Below, one piece after another: positions 9,391 through 18,204 of a DNA stretch of 64,000 nucleotides. Below the pieces are notes generated by a model. That model saw nothing but the letters and a program-made list of their open reading frames with translations. It did no database searches and had not been told where the DNA came from. Numbering within the stretch: position 1 is the first letter of the stretch; each line of letters opens with the position of its first letter. Origin of the DNA: Thiobacillus sp. (GTDB lineage: Bacteria; Pseudomonadota; Gammaproteobacteria; Burkholderiales; Thiobacillaceae); the NCBI RefSeq assembly GCF_030696885.1, contig NZ_JAUYRI010000009.1, positions 62,001 to 126,000 of the forward strand. The letters run 5' to 3'. The position numbers and the translations under genes are program-made.

Positions 9391-9783
9391 ATGCACAATG
9401 ATTTGAACGACACCGGCAAGCTGATTTTGCGTCTGACCCTTGGAATCCTGATCCTGCTCCACGGCATTGCCAAGCTCACCCACGGCATCGAGCCGATCGA
9501 GGGCATGGTCACCAGCATGGGCATGCCCGCATTTGTCGCCTACGGCGTCTACGTAGGTGAAGTGGTGGGGCCGCTGCTGCTCATCATCGGTTTCTATGCG
9601 CGCATCGGCGCCGCCCTGATCGCCATCAACATGCTCTTCGCCATCGCGCTTGCACACACCAGCGAACTCACGATCCTCACCCAGACAGGCGGCTGGGCGC
9701 TGGAATTGCAGGGCATGTTCCTGTTCACCGCGATTGCACTGATGGTCATGGGCCCCGGGCGGTTCGGCGTCAACCAGCGCTGA
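9391..9783 (+). CDS. DoxX family membrane protein
   Basis: A 130-residue protein with four hydrophobic helices, typical of DoxX. The signature of the first helix (LILRLTLGILILLHGIAK) and MGMPAFVAYGV between helices fit the family. DoxX was first described as a subunit of an archaeal thiosulfate:quinone oxidoreductase, but most bacterial members have no assigned role. The ATG at 9391 is chosen over 9355 because of the strong aggaggag ribosome binding site eight bases before it. Confidence 0.88.
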   Translation: MHNDLNDTGKLILRLTLGILILLHGIAKLTHGIEPIEGMVTSMGMPAFVAYGVYVGEVVGPLLLIIGFYARIGAALIAINMLFAIALAHTSELTILTQTGGWALELQGMFLFTAIALMVMGPGRFGVNQR

Positions 9784-9845
9784 GCACACACGCCGCAAGC
9801 CGTTTCACAGACGAATCTCCCCCGACCATTGAGGCCGCGGGCTCT

Positions 9846-10859
9846 TCATGACGGCAACTGGAACATGCGCCGATACTGGCTGGGCGACAGCCCGGTGCGG
9901 CGCTTGAACAGCCGGCGAAAGAACGAGGCGTCATCGTAACCGGCCTCGACGCTGATCTCGTCCACCGGCAGCGCGCCGCTCTCCAGCAGTTCTTTCGCGT
10001 ATTCGATGCGTTCGTTCTGCAGGCGCTCGATCAGTGTCGTGCCGGTGGCCTGCTTGAATCGTCGCTTCAGCGTGCGTTCCGGAATGCCGCTGCGGCACAC
10101 CGCCTGTTCCAGCGCGTCATGCTCGCGGAAGTGCTCGGCCAGCCAGTTCTCGCAGGCGCGCACCACGGCGTCGGCGTGCGGGTCGCGCCGCACCAGCGCG
10201 GCATAGGGCAACTGCCCCTCGCCGTGCCACTTGAGCAGATAGACCTTGGCGATGCGCATTGCCTCGCCGGGGCTCGCGTGGCGCGCAATGATGTGCAGCG
10301 CCAGGTCGTGCCATGAAGTGGTGCCACCCGCAGTGACGATGCGGCCGGCCGGGTCGGCGAAGGCGAGGTTGGGGTCAGGACGGAAGCGCACATTAGGGTA
10401 TTGCTTGCGGAACAGCGTCTCGTAGCCCCAGTGTGAGGTGGCGTCGCAGCCGTCGAGCAGGCCGGTCTCCGCCAGCAGCACCGCGCCCGAACACGCCGAA
10501 TACAGCGTTGCCCCGCTGCGGTAGCGGCGCCGCACCCACTCGATCAGCGCCGGATGGCGGCCCTTGGTCGACTCGTCCGGCCCCAGCCAGATTTCCGGCA
10601 GGATCACGATGTCCGCCTGCGGGTCGTCGTCCACCGACGCATCCGGGCTGACCGGAATCGCGTTGCCGCAGCGAAAGGGCTCGCGGGAAGGCGACACGAT
10701 TCGCACGTCGAACACCCGCTTTTCTGGTTCGACCCCCACCAGCGTCTGCCAAAGGTTTCCGGCCGCCGACAGCACGTCGATCATGCCGTACAGCGCCGAG
10801 CCCGCGGTCTCCGGCACGGCAACGATCGCGGTTTGTACGGGGGAGGGTGCGCGGGTCAT
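9846..10859 (-). CDS. GlxA-type AraC family regulator (DJ-1/PfpI + HTH)
   Basis: A 337-residue protein with an N-terminal DJ-1/PfpI-like sensor domain (residues ~10-190; YSACSGAVLLAETGLLDG is the nucleophile-elbow region with a Cys) and a C-terminal AraC DNA-binding domain (residues ~235-330) ending in SPSQYRRMF. This is the GlxA family layout. It is divergent from the OsmC gene with ~155 bases between, so regulation of osmC is a fair inference. The ligand is unknown. Confidence 0.88.
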   Translation of the reverse strand: MTRAPSPVQTAIVAVPETAGSALYGMIDVLSAAGNLWQTLVGVEPEKRVFDVRIVSPSREPFRCGNAIPVSPDASVDDDPQADIVILPEIWLGPDESTKGRHPALIEWVRRRYRSGATLYSACSGAVLLAETGLLDGCDATSHWGYETLFRKQYPNVRFRPDPNLAFADPAGRIVTAGGTTSWHDLALHIIARHASPGEAMRIAKVYLLKWHGEGQLPYAALVRRDPHADAVVRACENWLAEHFREHDALEQAVCRSGIPERTLKRRFKQATGTTLIERLQNERIEYAKELLESGALPVDEISVEAGYDDASFFRRLFKRRTGLSPSQYRRMFQLPS

Positions 10860-11016
10860 GGCTCTCCTGCAATGAGTGGCACGAATGAACCGATTCTGTC
10901 AGGAATCCAGCTTATCCAAAAGTCGGCCGGGATTTATCGTACCCATACGCCGTTCGATACCGCTCACGCTGCGGGGCGCGGCGAACTCACCCGTCAACCG
11001 TCAAAGGAGAAACATC

Positions 11017-11586
11017 ATGTCCCACGCCAACCTTGCCGCCGCCCAAGCTATTGTCCGCAACGGCGTCGACGTCACCGCGCTCTTCGCCACCATCGATGCC
11101 GTCAAGGCCAATCCGGACATCGCCCGGTTCCAGTTCCGCGCCAGGAACAGCTGGAAGGGCGGCGACCACAATCACAGCACCATCGACGACTTCCACGGCG
11201 CCTTGCAGGACATTCCGCACGCGCGCGCCTTCGAGCTCGACAACGGCGAGCCAGCTGTCCTGCTCGGCCGCGACGACAACCCCAACCCCGTCGAGTATGT
11301 ACTGCACGCGCTGATCGGTTGCCTCACCACCACCATGGCCTACCACGCCGCTGCGCGCGGCATCACCGTCGAGGCCATCGATTCGCATTTGGAGGGTGAC
11401 CTCGACCTACGCGGCTTCCTCGGCCTGTCGAATACCGTCCGCAAGGGCTTTTCCACCATTCGCGTCGTCATGCGCGTGAAGTCCGAGGCCTCCGCGCCGG
11501 TGCTGCGCGAGCTCGCCAAGTACTCGCCGGTGTACGACATCGTGTCGAACTCGCTGCCGGTCGAGGTCAGGGTCGAGACGTACTGA
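11017..11586 (+). CDS. OsmC family protein
   Basis: A 189-residue OsmC/Ohr-superfamily protein. Conserved features include NPVEYVLHALIGCLTTTMAYHAAARG, the helix with the redox Cys of OsmC proteins, and a C-terminal PVYDIVSNSLPVEV stretch. Only one of the two peroxidase cysteines is obvious, so thiol peroxidase activity is uncertain; this YhfA-like group often lacks proof of activity. The ATG at 11017 follows an aaaggaga ribosome binding site; the open frame upstream to 10876 is noncoding. It is divergent from the GlxA-type regulator. Confidence 0.85.
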   Translation: MSHANLAAAQAIVRNGVDVTALFATIDAVKANPDIARFQFRARNSWKGGDHNHSTIDDFHGALQDIPHARAFELDNGEPAVLLGRDDNPNPVEYVLHALIGCLTTTMAYHAAARGITVEAIDSHLEGDLDLRGFLGLSNTVRKGFSTIRVVMRVKSEASAPVLRELAKYSPVYDIVSNSLPVEVRVETY

Positions 11587-11650
11587 GCCCTCGTGACTCG
11601 GCGCCGGGCCTCATCCTGGCGCCGAGCGGCGTTCTACCGGCGGGGCTGGA

Positions 11651-12034
11651 TCAGGAATCCGGGCCCCGTAACGTTGCCTGCATCGCCTGCTCGCTCACCG
11701 GGTAGGTCAACACGGCATGGACGGGAAACAGTTCCAGCAGCTTGCCGATATGGTCTTCTTCACGCGGATGCATGAACACGATGACCTTCGCCTGCGGCGC
11801 AAAGCGTTGCAGCGTCCGGATCGTGACGTCCAGATTGGAGACGTTGGCGCCCGCGTAGTTGTTGCCCCAGCCGTAGACGAACTCGCCGACGAAGAAATCG
11901 GGCGGCTGCTTCTGCAAGGCCCGATGGAGATTGCGGGCCGTGTCGAAGCGCTCCGCCACGATGCCCAGCTTCTGGTACAGGGCGCTGAAATCGGGAGGGA
12001 AGGGGGATTCGATCAGGGAAAAAAGGGTTTGCAT
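11651..12034 (-). CDS. conserved protein of unknown function
   Basis: A 127-residue soluble protein that I do not recognise. It starts MQTLFSLIESPFPPDFSALY and ends with alternating hydrophobic strands (KVIVFMHP, HAVLTYPVSE) that suggest a small alpha/beta, receiver-like fold, without the phospho-acceptor pattern. It sits between osmC and the AcuI-like gene. A decayed second copy of its 5' part lies about 1.2 kb away (13168-13280), which supports this being a genuine protein-coding gene. An upstream in-frame ATG at 12061 is possible but lies only 43 bases from the stop of the next gene. Confidence 0.65.
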   Translation of the reverse strand: MQTLFSLIESPFPPDFSALYQKLGIVAERFDTARNLHRALQKQPPDFFVGEFVYGWGNNYAGANVSNLDVTIRTLQRFAPQAKVIVFMHPREEDHIGKLLELFPVHAVLTYPVSEQAMQATLRGPDS

Positions 12035-12104
12035 GGGGCTGAAGTTTACAGCGGCGCCCATGAGTTTTGGTGCGGACAGCCTGTGGGACGCGCGAACGAA
12101 AACG

Positions 12105-13088
12105 TCAGCGGTTGACGTCCACGATCACCCGGCCCCGCACCTCGCCGTTGAGCAGCTTCGAGGCGAGGGGCAGCACGTCTGAGAGGCCGACTTCCTGGCT
12201 GATCGTGGCCAGCTTCGCGACATCGAGATCGCTGGCCAGGCGTCGCCAGGCTTCGAGCCGCTCGGGCCGGGGACACATCACGCTGTCGATGCCCACCAGC
12301 GTCACGCCGCGCAGGATGAACGGCGCGACGGTGCCCGGGAAATCCATGCCGCCTGCGAGCCCGCAGGCCGTGACCACACCGCGATATTTTGTCGTCGCGC
12401 AGACGTTCGCCAGCGTGTGGCTGCCGACCACGTCCACCGCACCGGCCCAGCGCTCGCGGCCCAGGGGCTTGCCGGGCGTCGCGAACGTCGCACGGTCCAG
12501 CACTTCCACCGCACCCAGCTGCTTGAGGTAGTCGGTCTCTGCCGGCCGGCCGCTCACCGCGACCACGCGGTAACCCAGCCGGGTCAACACTGCCGTCGCC
12601 ACGCTGCCCACGCCGCCGGCCGCGCCGGTCACCACAATCTCCCCATCGGCCGGCGTCACGCCATGCCGCTCCAGCGCCAGCACGCACAGCATCGCGGTAT
12701 AGCCCGCCGTGCCTATGGCCATCGCCTGCTGCAGCGTGAATTGCGCCGGCAGCGGCACCAGCCAGTTGCCGTTTACGCGCGCCTTTTGCGCCAGGCCGCC
12801 CCAATGCGTTTCGCCCACGCCCCAGCCATTCAGGATCACCGCGTCGCCCGCCTTGTAATCGGGGTGCGTCGAATGCGCCACCGTGCCGGTCAGATCGATG
12901 CCGGGCACCATCGGAAACGCGCGCACCACCGGCCCCTTGCCGGTGATCGCCAGCGCGTCCTTGTAGTTGAGCGTCGAATGGCTCACCCGCACCGTTACAT
13001 CGCCCTCGGGCAAGCGTCCCTCGTCGAGGTCCGTCAGCGCGGCGCGGTAGCCCGCCTCGTCCTTCTCGATCAAGATTCCTTTGAACAT
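12105..13088 (-). CDS. acuI: acrylyl-CoA reductase AcuI / YhdH-type oxidoreductase
   Basis: A 327-residue MDR-superfamily protein of the YhdH/YhfP/AcuI group. Family hallmarks are [19 protein letters not shown] near residues 38-56, [13 protein letters not shown], and the NADPH-binding [12 protein letters not shown] (near residues 150-160). AcuI reduces acryloyl-CoA to propionyl-CoA using NADPH, detoxifying a reactive metabolite. Length agrees with E. coli YhdH (324). Substrate assignment rests on family membership only. Confidence 0.85.
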   Translation of the reverse strand: MFKGILIEKDEAGYRAALTDLDEGRLPEGDVTVRVSHSTLNYKDALAITGKGPVVRAFPMVPGIDLTGTVAHSTHPDYKAGDAVILNGWGVGETHWGGLAQKARVNGNWLVPLPAQFTLQQAMAIGTAGYTAMLCVLALERHGVTPADGEIVVTGAAGGVGSVATAVLTRLGYRVVAVSGRPAETDYLKQLGAVEVLDRATFATPGKPLGRERWAGAVDVVGSHTLANVCATTKYRGVVTACGLAGGMDFPGTVAPFILRGVTLVGIDSVMCPRPERLEAWRRLASDLDVAKLATISQEVGLSDVLPLASKLLNGEVRGRVIVDVNR

Positions 13089-13167
13089 GGGATGGGGGTT
13101 TCTCCGTTAAAGCGCGACGAGACGCCAGCGGGCAAAGCCCATTGAAAGCCCGTCATGGTTGGACCGT

Positions 13168-13280
13168 TGGATATTGCGGGTCGTGTCTAAACGCTGCGTC
13201 TCCAAGCCGAGCCTTTGCTGCAGGGTGCCGAAATCGGGGGTGCAAAGGCGGACCCGATCAGAGAGAAAAGGGCTCCGAAG
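13168..13280 (-). pseudogene. decayed partial copy of the unknown gene at 11651-12034
   Basis: On the minus strand this stretch translates to PDFGTLQQRLGLETQRLDTTRN, closely matching PDFSALYQKLGIVAERFDTARN in the intact gene 1.2 kb away. Upstream of it, PFSL matches the LFSL start region but in another frame and followed by a stop. The DNA also aligns clearly over roughly 100 bases with 11928-12032. Stop codon and frameshift make it non-functional. It lies between the AcuI-like and DUF411 genes and may mark an old duplication or replacement of this gene. Confidence 0.6.
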
Positions 13281-13302
13281 CCGCGGTTGTTTTATCGGAC
13301 GC

Positions 13303-13761
13303 TCAATATCGCGAATACACCCGCGGGGCGCCGTTCTTGTCCAGCAGGATCACCTCGTACGCATCCTTGTGGCTGCCCTGTTCCATGCCGGGAGAACCGA
13401 CCGGCATGCCGGGCACGGTCAAGCCGCGTGCCTGCGGTTTTTCCTTCAGCAGGCGCTTGATGTCCCGGGCGGGCACGTGGCCCTCGATGACATAGCCGCC
13501 GATCACCGCCGTGTGGCAGGAGCCGTAAGCGGCCGGAACGCCCAGGCGCTGCTTGTGCTGCGCCACGTCCTGGGTGTCGTGGCTGCGTACCGTGAAGCCG
13601 TTTTCCTTGAGGTGGTCGATCCACTTGACGCAGCAGCCGCATGTCGGGCTCTTGTACACGTCGATGACCGGCACCGCCGGCGCGGCCCACGCAGTCGAGG
13701 ACACGAATCCGATGATCATGGCCAGGGAAAGGGCAGGTTTTGTGAAGCGTGTCATTTTCAT
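13303..13761 (-). CDS. DUF411 family (copper-associated) exported protein
   Basis: A 152-residue protein with a Sec signal peptide (residues 1-26, ending AWAAP), then a compact DUF411 domain. The SPTCGCCVKWIDHL motif gives a CxCC cluster, and the rest (GSCHTAVIGGYVIEGHVPA, GLTVPGMPVGSPGME) is the standard family core with further Cys, His and Met residues that could bind copper. DUF411 proteins are often found with copper-resistance genes; none are adjacent here. The ATG at 13761 begins the signal peptide; an upstream open frame to 13890 is not used. Confidence 0.85.
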   Translation of the reverse strand: MKMTRFTKPALSLAMIIGFVSSTAWAAPAVPVIDVYKSPTCGCCVKWIDHLKENGFTVRSHDTQDVAQHKQRLGVPAAYGSCHTAVIGGYVIEGHVPARDIKRLLKEKPQARGLTVPGMPVGSPGMEQGSHKDAYEVILLDKNGAPRVYSRY

Positions 13762-13970
13762 GGTGTGATCGGATGGACGAGGTTGGTTGAATGATCGGGC
13801 AATCAAATGACCAGACTCCATTGGCTTTGGTTCGCTCACCCGACGCGCCAGGTTCGACGGGCAGCGGAGTTCGGAGCACTCTGTAGACATCGAATTCTGG
13901 CGGCAATGCTATTCGACGCTGACCCCTTTAGTCGCTTTGAGTGGGCCTGGCCCGTCGCACTTCCATTCGC

Positions 13971-14396
13971 TCAATCTAGCGCGTTTTTTAGCGTATGCCA
14001 CTGGATCGGCGCAGGCCGCGTGTTATCCAATACCTCGGCCTGCTTGCGTTTGGCGTATTCCTCCGCACGCTGCAAGAATTTCTGAAGATCGGCGTTGGCG
14101 ATGCGGGTCTGTTCCTCCATTTCGTCGGCGGTCAGAGGCGCGTCGATCAACCGAACCTCGATACGCAAAACGGCAGGATATTTTTCGGTCAGCGCCTGCA
14201 GGATCGCGTCGAGCTTCTTGCCAGGCAGGCCGTAGCGCAGCTGCTTGGTGAGAAACAGCCGTAGAATTGCTCCGTCGCCCGGGTTCGCGCGGTTATTGAT
14301 CACCGCCGCCTCTTTCTGCAGCCAGCCACGCAGCCGCAGCGGCGTGATCTCGACGCCGGGGTTCAAGATGGCGATGTGGATTTGTCCCGAAGCCAT
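13971..14396 (-). CDS. conserved hypothetical protein
   Basis: A 141-residue soluble protein I cannot assign. It starts MASGQIHIAILNPGVEITP, continues with a mixed alpha/beta region, and ends in a charged helix (residues ~88-125, rich in Glu, Lys and Arg) that may form a short coiled coil. No signal peptide or membrane segment is visible. A weak ribosome binding site (aggag) precedes the ATG. It stands alone between DUF411 and the 2OG oxygenase. Confidence 0.55.
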   Translation of the reverse strand: MASGQIHIAILNPGVEITPLRLRGWLQKEAAVINNRANPGDGAILRLFLTKQLRYGLPGKKLDAILQALTEKYPAVLRIEVRLIDAPLTADEMEEQTRIANADLQKFLQRAEEYAKRKQAEVLDNTRPAPIQWHTLKNALD

Positions 14397-14633
14397 GCGG
14401 AACTCCTGTCATGCAAAAGCGGCATTGTGCAGAAGATTTGCGGGCAGCGCCAACGCGAGGAGGCAATGGTGACCCCATTTGCGCGGATCAGTGGTCGGTT
14501 CAGAAAAAGGCGAAAGCGATGTTTATTAACAGTATTCAATACGGCATGAAACCGCGCCTCGTGGCGCTTTGGGCGCTTTTCACTGGCAACGGGGGGATGC
14601 CGTGATCGCCAACTCCTGGAAGGAGCCCCGGGC
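14397..14633. other. intergenic region, no gene seen
   Basis: About 240 bases between divergent genes. Several short open frames occur but none has a convincing start or composition. The last 20 bases carry the ribosome binding site (ggaaggag) of the next gene. No palindrome, terminator or RNA gene recognised. Confidence 0.4.
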
Positions 14634-15263
14634 ATGCAACTGATCGGTCGCTACCACAATGCCGGCTTCGAGGCGGTTGCTGATGGCGTCATGGATTTCT
14701 TTGACCGGCGACACGATCTGCAGCGGCCGGGCATAGCCTTCGGTTCTGGCGGCCGTGACGCGGAGCCTGCCAAGGTATCGACGGACATCAGCCTCGTGGC
14801 GTTCAGCCGTTCAGATCCCGAGGCATTCGCACTTGCAGATCTGATCGTGCGAGGTGTATCAGCAGGCCTTGAGCGCTACCTGCAGGAGCGACCGCTGTTC
14901 CGACAGGTCTGCCCGGACCAGGAGTTGTTTGTGACGCCGGTGTTCAACCTGCAGCGTTACGCGCCCGGCGAGGGTTTCCGTCAGTGGCACTGCGACTGGA
15001 CGATTGGCGACGAAGCCACCGAGCCGGTGCACCGCGTGCTGGCCTGGATCCTCTACTGCAATTCGGTGGACGAGGCTGGCACCGAATTCCACTGGCAACA
15101 GCATCACGAAGTGGCGGAGCGGGGCAAGCTGCTGATCTTTCCAGCCTCGCCCTCTCACATCCATCGTGGCCGGGTGAATAGCGAGCTCAGCAAGACAATC
15201 GCCACTGGCTGGATCAATGCGGGGTCGCGTGAAGGCTTCTTAAGGCGTCTGGCTCGCTCCTGA
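14634..15263 (+). CDS. 2OG-Fe(II) oxygenase family protein
   Basis: A 209-residue protein of the 2OG-Fe(II) oxygenase (prolyl-4-hydroxylase-like) superfamily. The facial triad is visible: HCD in RQWHCDW (near residue 118) and the distal His in SPSHIHRGR (near residue 178), with the 2OG-binding Arg two residues further on. NLQRYAPGEGFRQW is the typical preceding strand. The substrate is unknown. A strong ribosome binding site (ggaaggag) lies before the ATG. Its 3' end borders the AT-rich island. Confidence 0.8.
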   Translation: MQLIGRYHNAGFEAVADGVMDFFDRRHDLQRPGIAFGSGGRDAEPAKVSTDISLVAFSRSDPEAFALADLIVRGVSAGLERYLQERPLFRQVCPDQELFVTPVFNLQRYAPGEGFRQWHCDWTIGDEATEPVHRVLAWILYCNSVDEAGTEFHWQQHHEVAERGKLLIFPASPSHIHRGRVNSELSKTIATGWINAGSREGFLRRLARS

Positions 15264-15388
15264 GGTCGAGGTGCCAGAAGCATCATTTTTTAAACCATTT
15301 TTGCGATTCAAGACGTATCTGAATCTGGCGTTCGATTAGATCACTAGAGAAGAAATGGTGTCTGACCTATTTGTTCCTGTATTGACCG

Positions 15389-17440
15389 TCAAGTTGTGGG
15401 TAGCCCCAGTTTGTCGAAGAACGCACGATTTCTTTGTCTGGCTGAATTGAGTAAGCGGTCAAAAGAAATAACTTCGATATAGGCCTTGTAATTTGGGTTG
15501 TACCCAAAGTAGCCAAGATGATCGCTTGTCACCGTCAAGCCAAGCGTTTTGCATCTGCGCTCGACGGTGGGAGTGATGTCACAAATGGCGTAACAGAATC
15601 CGGGTATGTCATCTGAGCGAGGTATCGGTCGGCCAGAAGATGTTTTTGCGCCACCTTCACGAATGCGTTCCAAATAGCCAAGTGCCTGTTCAACGGGGTC
15701 TTTCTCTTCTCCAGCCGCGGCGTCATTCCGCATTGGCCGCTTGATCTCTACAATAACGATCGATGCTAATGGCAAGCCTTGCCCATCGGCTACCAGGATG
15801 GGCTCGTCAAAAACGTTCAAAGCGCAAATATCAGGCTCCTTGGTGCTTGCGTAATCGGTAATCGGCATCGTCGATAGGGACTTGTCAGAGGCAAGGAAAT
15901 CGTGGAATGCAAGCCGTTCATCAATCAGCCAAAGATTGCAACTGTCTAACTTCACCTCATTAGAGGTCTTTCTCATTGGCATAATGAGTTCATGAATTAA
16001 CTCTTCTCTGGCGTACTTACCATCTGCCCCACGCTGTACCGCCTTCCCCAAAATGTCCAGTATGATTTTCCTGTGGAAAACATAGTTCGCGAGGTCGGAC
16101 TTTTTGATGTCGTCGGCTTTTTCCAGATAGTCAGCGAGACGAGCGTTATATTGAGCTGGCGACTCATCCTTACCGAAATTCATGATCTCGTGACCCTCTG
16201 AAAGCAAGCTGCCTTCAATCTCCGCTAGCTGCTTGTGCAAGATCAAGTCAAGTTCTTTGTCTGATATATCGGGGTCGACGCTCAGTTTGTCCTCTGAGAT
16301 GCGGGCGAGAATAGGGCGATAGCGAGGGGCGCGGTGGGAGACAAATTTTTCCACTCGCGCTCGTCCTGCTTTCTGGCTTTCCTTTAAATAGCCTTCCAAG
16401 TGCTTACTAGAAGATGCAATAACCGCGTTCCTGATGTCTGTTAGGTTAAGCTCGGTTTCAGAGAATAGGTCCTCGCTCATTTCCTCGATGTCGAAGCCGA
16501 TGCGTTCTGGGCGTACATGCTGATCAAGGAATGGAGATGTTACATAGCAAGCATAAACAAACTCTCCTGCCTCTTCCTTGATCTTTCCATGTAGCCCAGC
16601 CACTTTGCCGGCGATATTCTCTTCCTCTACTACGCGGCTCGCTGCACACCATGCGATGAAGTGTTGCTTAGCTGAGCTTGCTTTGAGTTTGATATGCGTG
16701 AGTTCAAAACTTTGTCCTTTGATTTGGACACTCTCCTTTTTGGCGGACGAGAACATGTACTCGTCGTAGATATCATCAAGGCTAATTAGTTCTAGCTCAT
16801 CTTTGATTCGAATTTGTGGAGCACCACCATCCCGAACGAAGTACCAAAGACAGTGTTCAAACAAACTATTCGCAATGGTTTTTCCGGTCTTCGGGGACTT
16901 CTCCCGATAGGATTTGTTAAAGCCGTTTAGATTCACGCAGGTTTTGGGTTGAGTTCCCGGTTCAGCATCACCCAGTTTGATGTTGCCCACCCCTTGTGCA
17001 GCCGTAAAAGTAAAGGATCGCCGTTTTAGGTCAGTAGCCTCGTTTCGAAAGTCGCTCGTGACAGTTACACCTTCGAACGCTTTTAGCCATAGTAAACGTC
17101 CAACGCCCCGGCAACCCTGTTGTGCCTTGTAGTCGCTATCTAGCGTCTCGAACGAACTCATGTTCATGTCATGAAATCCCGCCCCGTTATCGGTGATCTT
17201 GAAACCAATAATGTTCTCTAAGGGGGGCGCGCCACGTTTTGATTTACTGTCGTCCAGTTGCAATGCAGTTTGCGGCGTTCTAATGATGTCGATAGTGATC
17301 TCGCCATAGCCAGGATCCGCGTCCAACTCGGCAATTGAGTGAATCGAGTTCACCACAGCTTCGAACAAGGGGAGCAAACCATGGCTTTTTGGAAGCGGTG
17401 TGTTGCGCAACCGTCCTTGAAGATAGGTGTTCATGCTCAT
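15389..17440 (-). CDS. GHKL ATPase with C-terminal PD-(D/E)XK-like nuclease domain
   Basis: A 683-residue protein. The first ~200 residues form a GHKL (Hsp90/MutL/histidine-kinase) ATPase: N-box Glu27 and Asn31 in LFEAVVNSI, the DxGxG loop DNGAGF (Asp84), and a glycine-rich GCRGVGR lid (109-115). Near residues 535-565 a PD-(D/E)XK-like core is visible (EPDI, then VEIKRP), followed by a Gln-containing helix (PVEQALGYL). This pairing suggests an ATP-regulated nuclease. Third gene of the AT-rich island, 70 bases after the NADAR gene; aagggg ribosome binding site before the ATG. No exact family name recognised. Confidence 0.7.
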   Translation of the reverse strand: MSMNTYLQGRLRNTPLPKSHGLLPLFEAVVNSIHSIAELDADPGYGEITIDIIRTPQTALQLDDSKSKRGAPPLENIIGFKITDNGAGFHDMNMSSFETLDSDYKAQQGCRGVGRLLWLKAFEGVTVTSDFRNEATDLKRRSFTFTAAQGVGNIKLGDAEPGTQPKTCVNLNGFNKSYREKSPKTGKTIANSLFEHCLWYFVRDGGAPQIRIKDELELISLDDIYDEYMFSSAKKESVQIKGQSFELTHIKLKASSAKQHFIAWCAASRVVEEENIAGKVAGLHGKIKEEAGEFVYACYVTSPFLDQHVRPERIGFDIEEMSEDLFSETELNLTDIRNAVIASSSKHLEGYLKESQKAGRARVEKFVSHRAPRYRPILARISEDKLSVDPDISDKELDLILHKQLAEIEGSLLSEGHEIMNFGKDESPAQYNARLADYLEKADDIKKSDLANYVFHRKIILDILGKAVQRGADGKYAREELIHELIMPMRKTSNEVKLDSCNLWLIDERLAFHDFLASDKSLSTMPITDYASTKEPDICALNVFDEPILVADGQGLPLASIVIVEIKRPMRNDAAAGEEKDPVEQALGYLERIREGGAKTSSGRPIPRSDDIPGFCYAICDITPTVERRCKTLGLTVTSDHLGYFGYNPNYKAYIEVISFDRLLNSARQRNRAFFDKLGLPTT

Positions 17441-17510
17441 GCGGTTTTTCCCCTTGGTCTCATTTTCGTTTGTTGTTAGCTTGCTTGCATGCCGGCCGTT
17501 TGAGTTGAGT

Positions 17511-18203
17511 TCAAACGCAGGTACTCTGAACCACTATATTTCGTCGCTGTTCTTCATATTGCTGTCGAGTGACGTCGAGGAACAGTTCAGGGGATGAAAT
17601 TGCATCGTTGAGAACCCCACCTTTTAGGAGGCTGAGGTAAAGCGCTGCTGAGTAGGCTTGGCAGTTGATTGAGCGTGCAGGGTTGAATTCAATATCACTA
17701 AATCCGCAATATTGAGTAACTTGCTTAGCTAAATTGTTGTTCTGATGCAATGCGTTGATATAGATCCAGTCATAGAAATAGGTCCTCGGAGTAAGTGGAA
17801 AGTTTTTACCAAAGAACTCAAATCTGACGAGATTCCCTGATTCCTTTAAGCGAATGTCTTTCTTGGCGAGGTGGGAATCTAGGCCAATTAGGTCCTTGTA
17901 TGGCCCCCCTCGCTCAAATACTTTGCTGCCTTGAAACGCGGTTTCAACAGTAAATACGGAGTTTTTTACTCTAGTCGTAATACGTAAATTGAAGGCACTG
18001 AGTTCGACACCAAGAGCTTCTTCTGACTTGCTTGAAATCTCTAAAACTGGGGAGATACCGCACGCTGCCGCGATAGCGTGAAGCTCTCTGATAGATTTTT
18101 GTTTCTGACTCTTCGCCATACCTGGATGCCAGTTGAACTCGAGCATCCTCTCTTCAACTCCAATGCCATCAGATATTGGAAGGAAAACTGGTCTTAAGGC
18201 CAT
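17511..18203 (-). CDS. NADAR-type antitoxin of a DarT module (putative)
   Basis: A 230-residue protein starting RPVFLP after the first three residues. VETAFQGSKVF (residues 86-96) matches the core helix of NADAR proteins (compare SEHYFQAQKF of E. coli YbiA), and conserved blocks such as PRTYFYDWIYINAL and FNPARSINCQAYSAAL fit the DarT1-associated NADAR group as I remember it. NADAR antitoxins hydrolyse ADP-ribose from guanine in DNA and reverse the paired DarT toxin. It begins one base after the DarT stop codon, so translation is coupled. Motif read directly; antitoxin role from family and context. Confidence 0.75.
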   Translation of the reverse strand: MALRPVFLPISDGIGVEERMLEFNWHPGMAKSQKQKSIRELHAIAAACGISPVLEISSKSEEALGVELSAFNLRITTRVKNSVFTVETAFQGSKVFERGGPYKDLIGLDSHLAKKDIRLKESGNLVRFEFFGKNFPLTPRTYFYDWIYINALHQNNNLAKQVTQYCGFSDIEFNPARSINCQAYSAALYLSLLKGGVLNDAISSPELFLDVTRQQYEEQRRNIVVQSTCV

Positions 18204-18204
18204 G

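Noticed and set aside
14411-14605. 64-residue plus-strand open frame
   Set aside because: No ribosome binding site, no recognisable features, and low coding quality in an intergenic gap.
15355-15378. ggtgtctgacc element resembling short palindromic insert sequences (GGGTCAGACCCC type)
   Set aside because: Only half of a palindrome is present and no transposase or second copy is seen.
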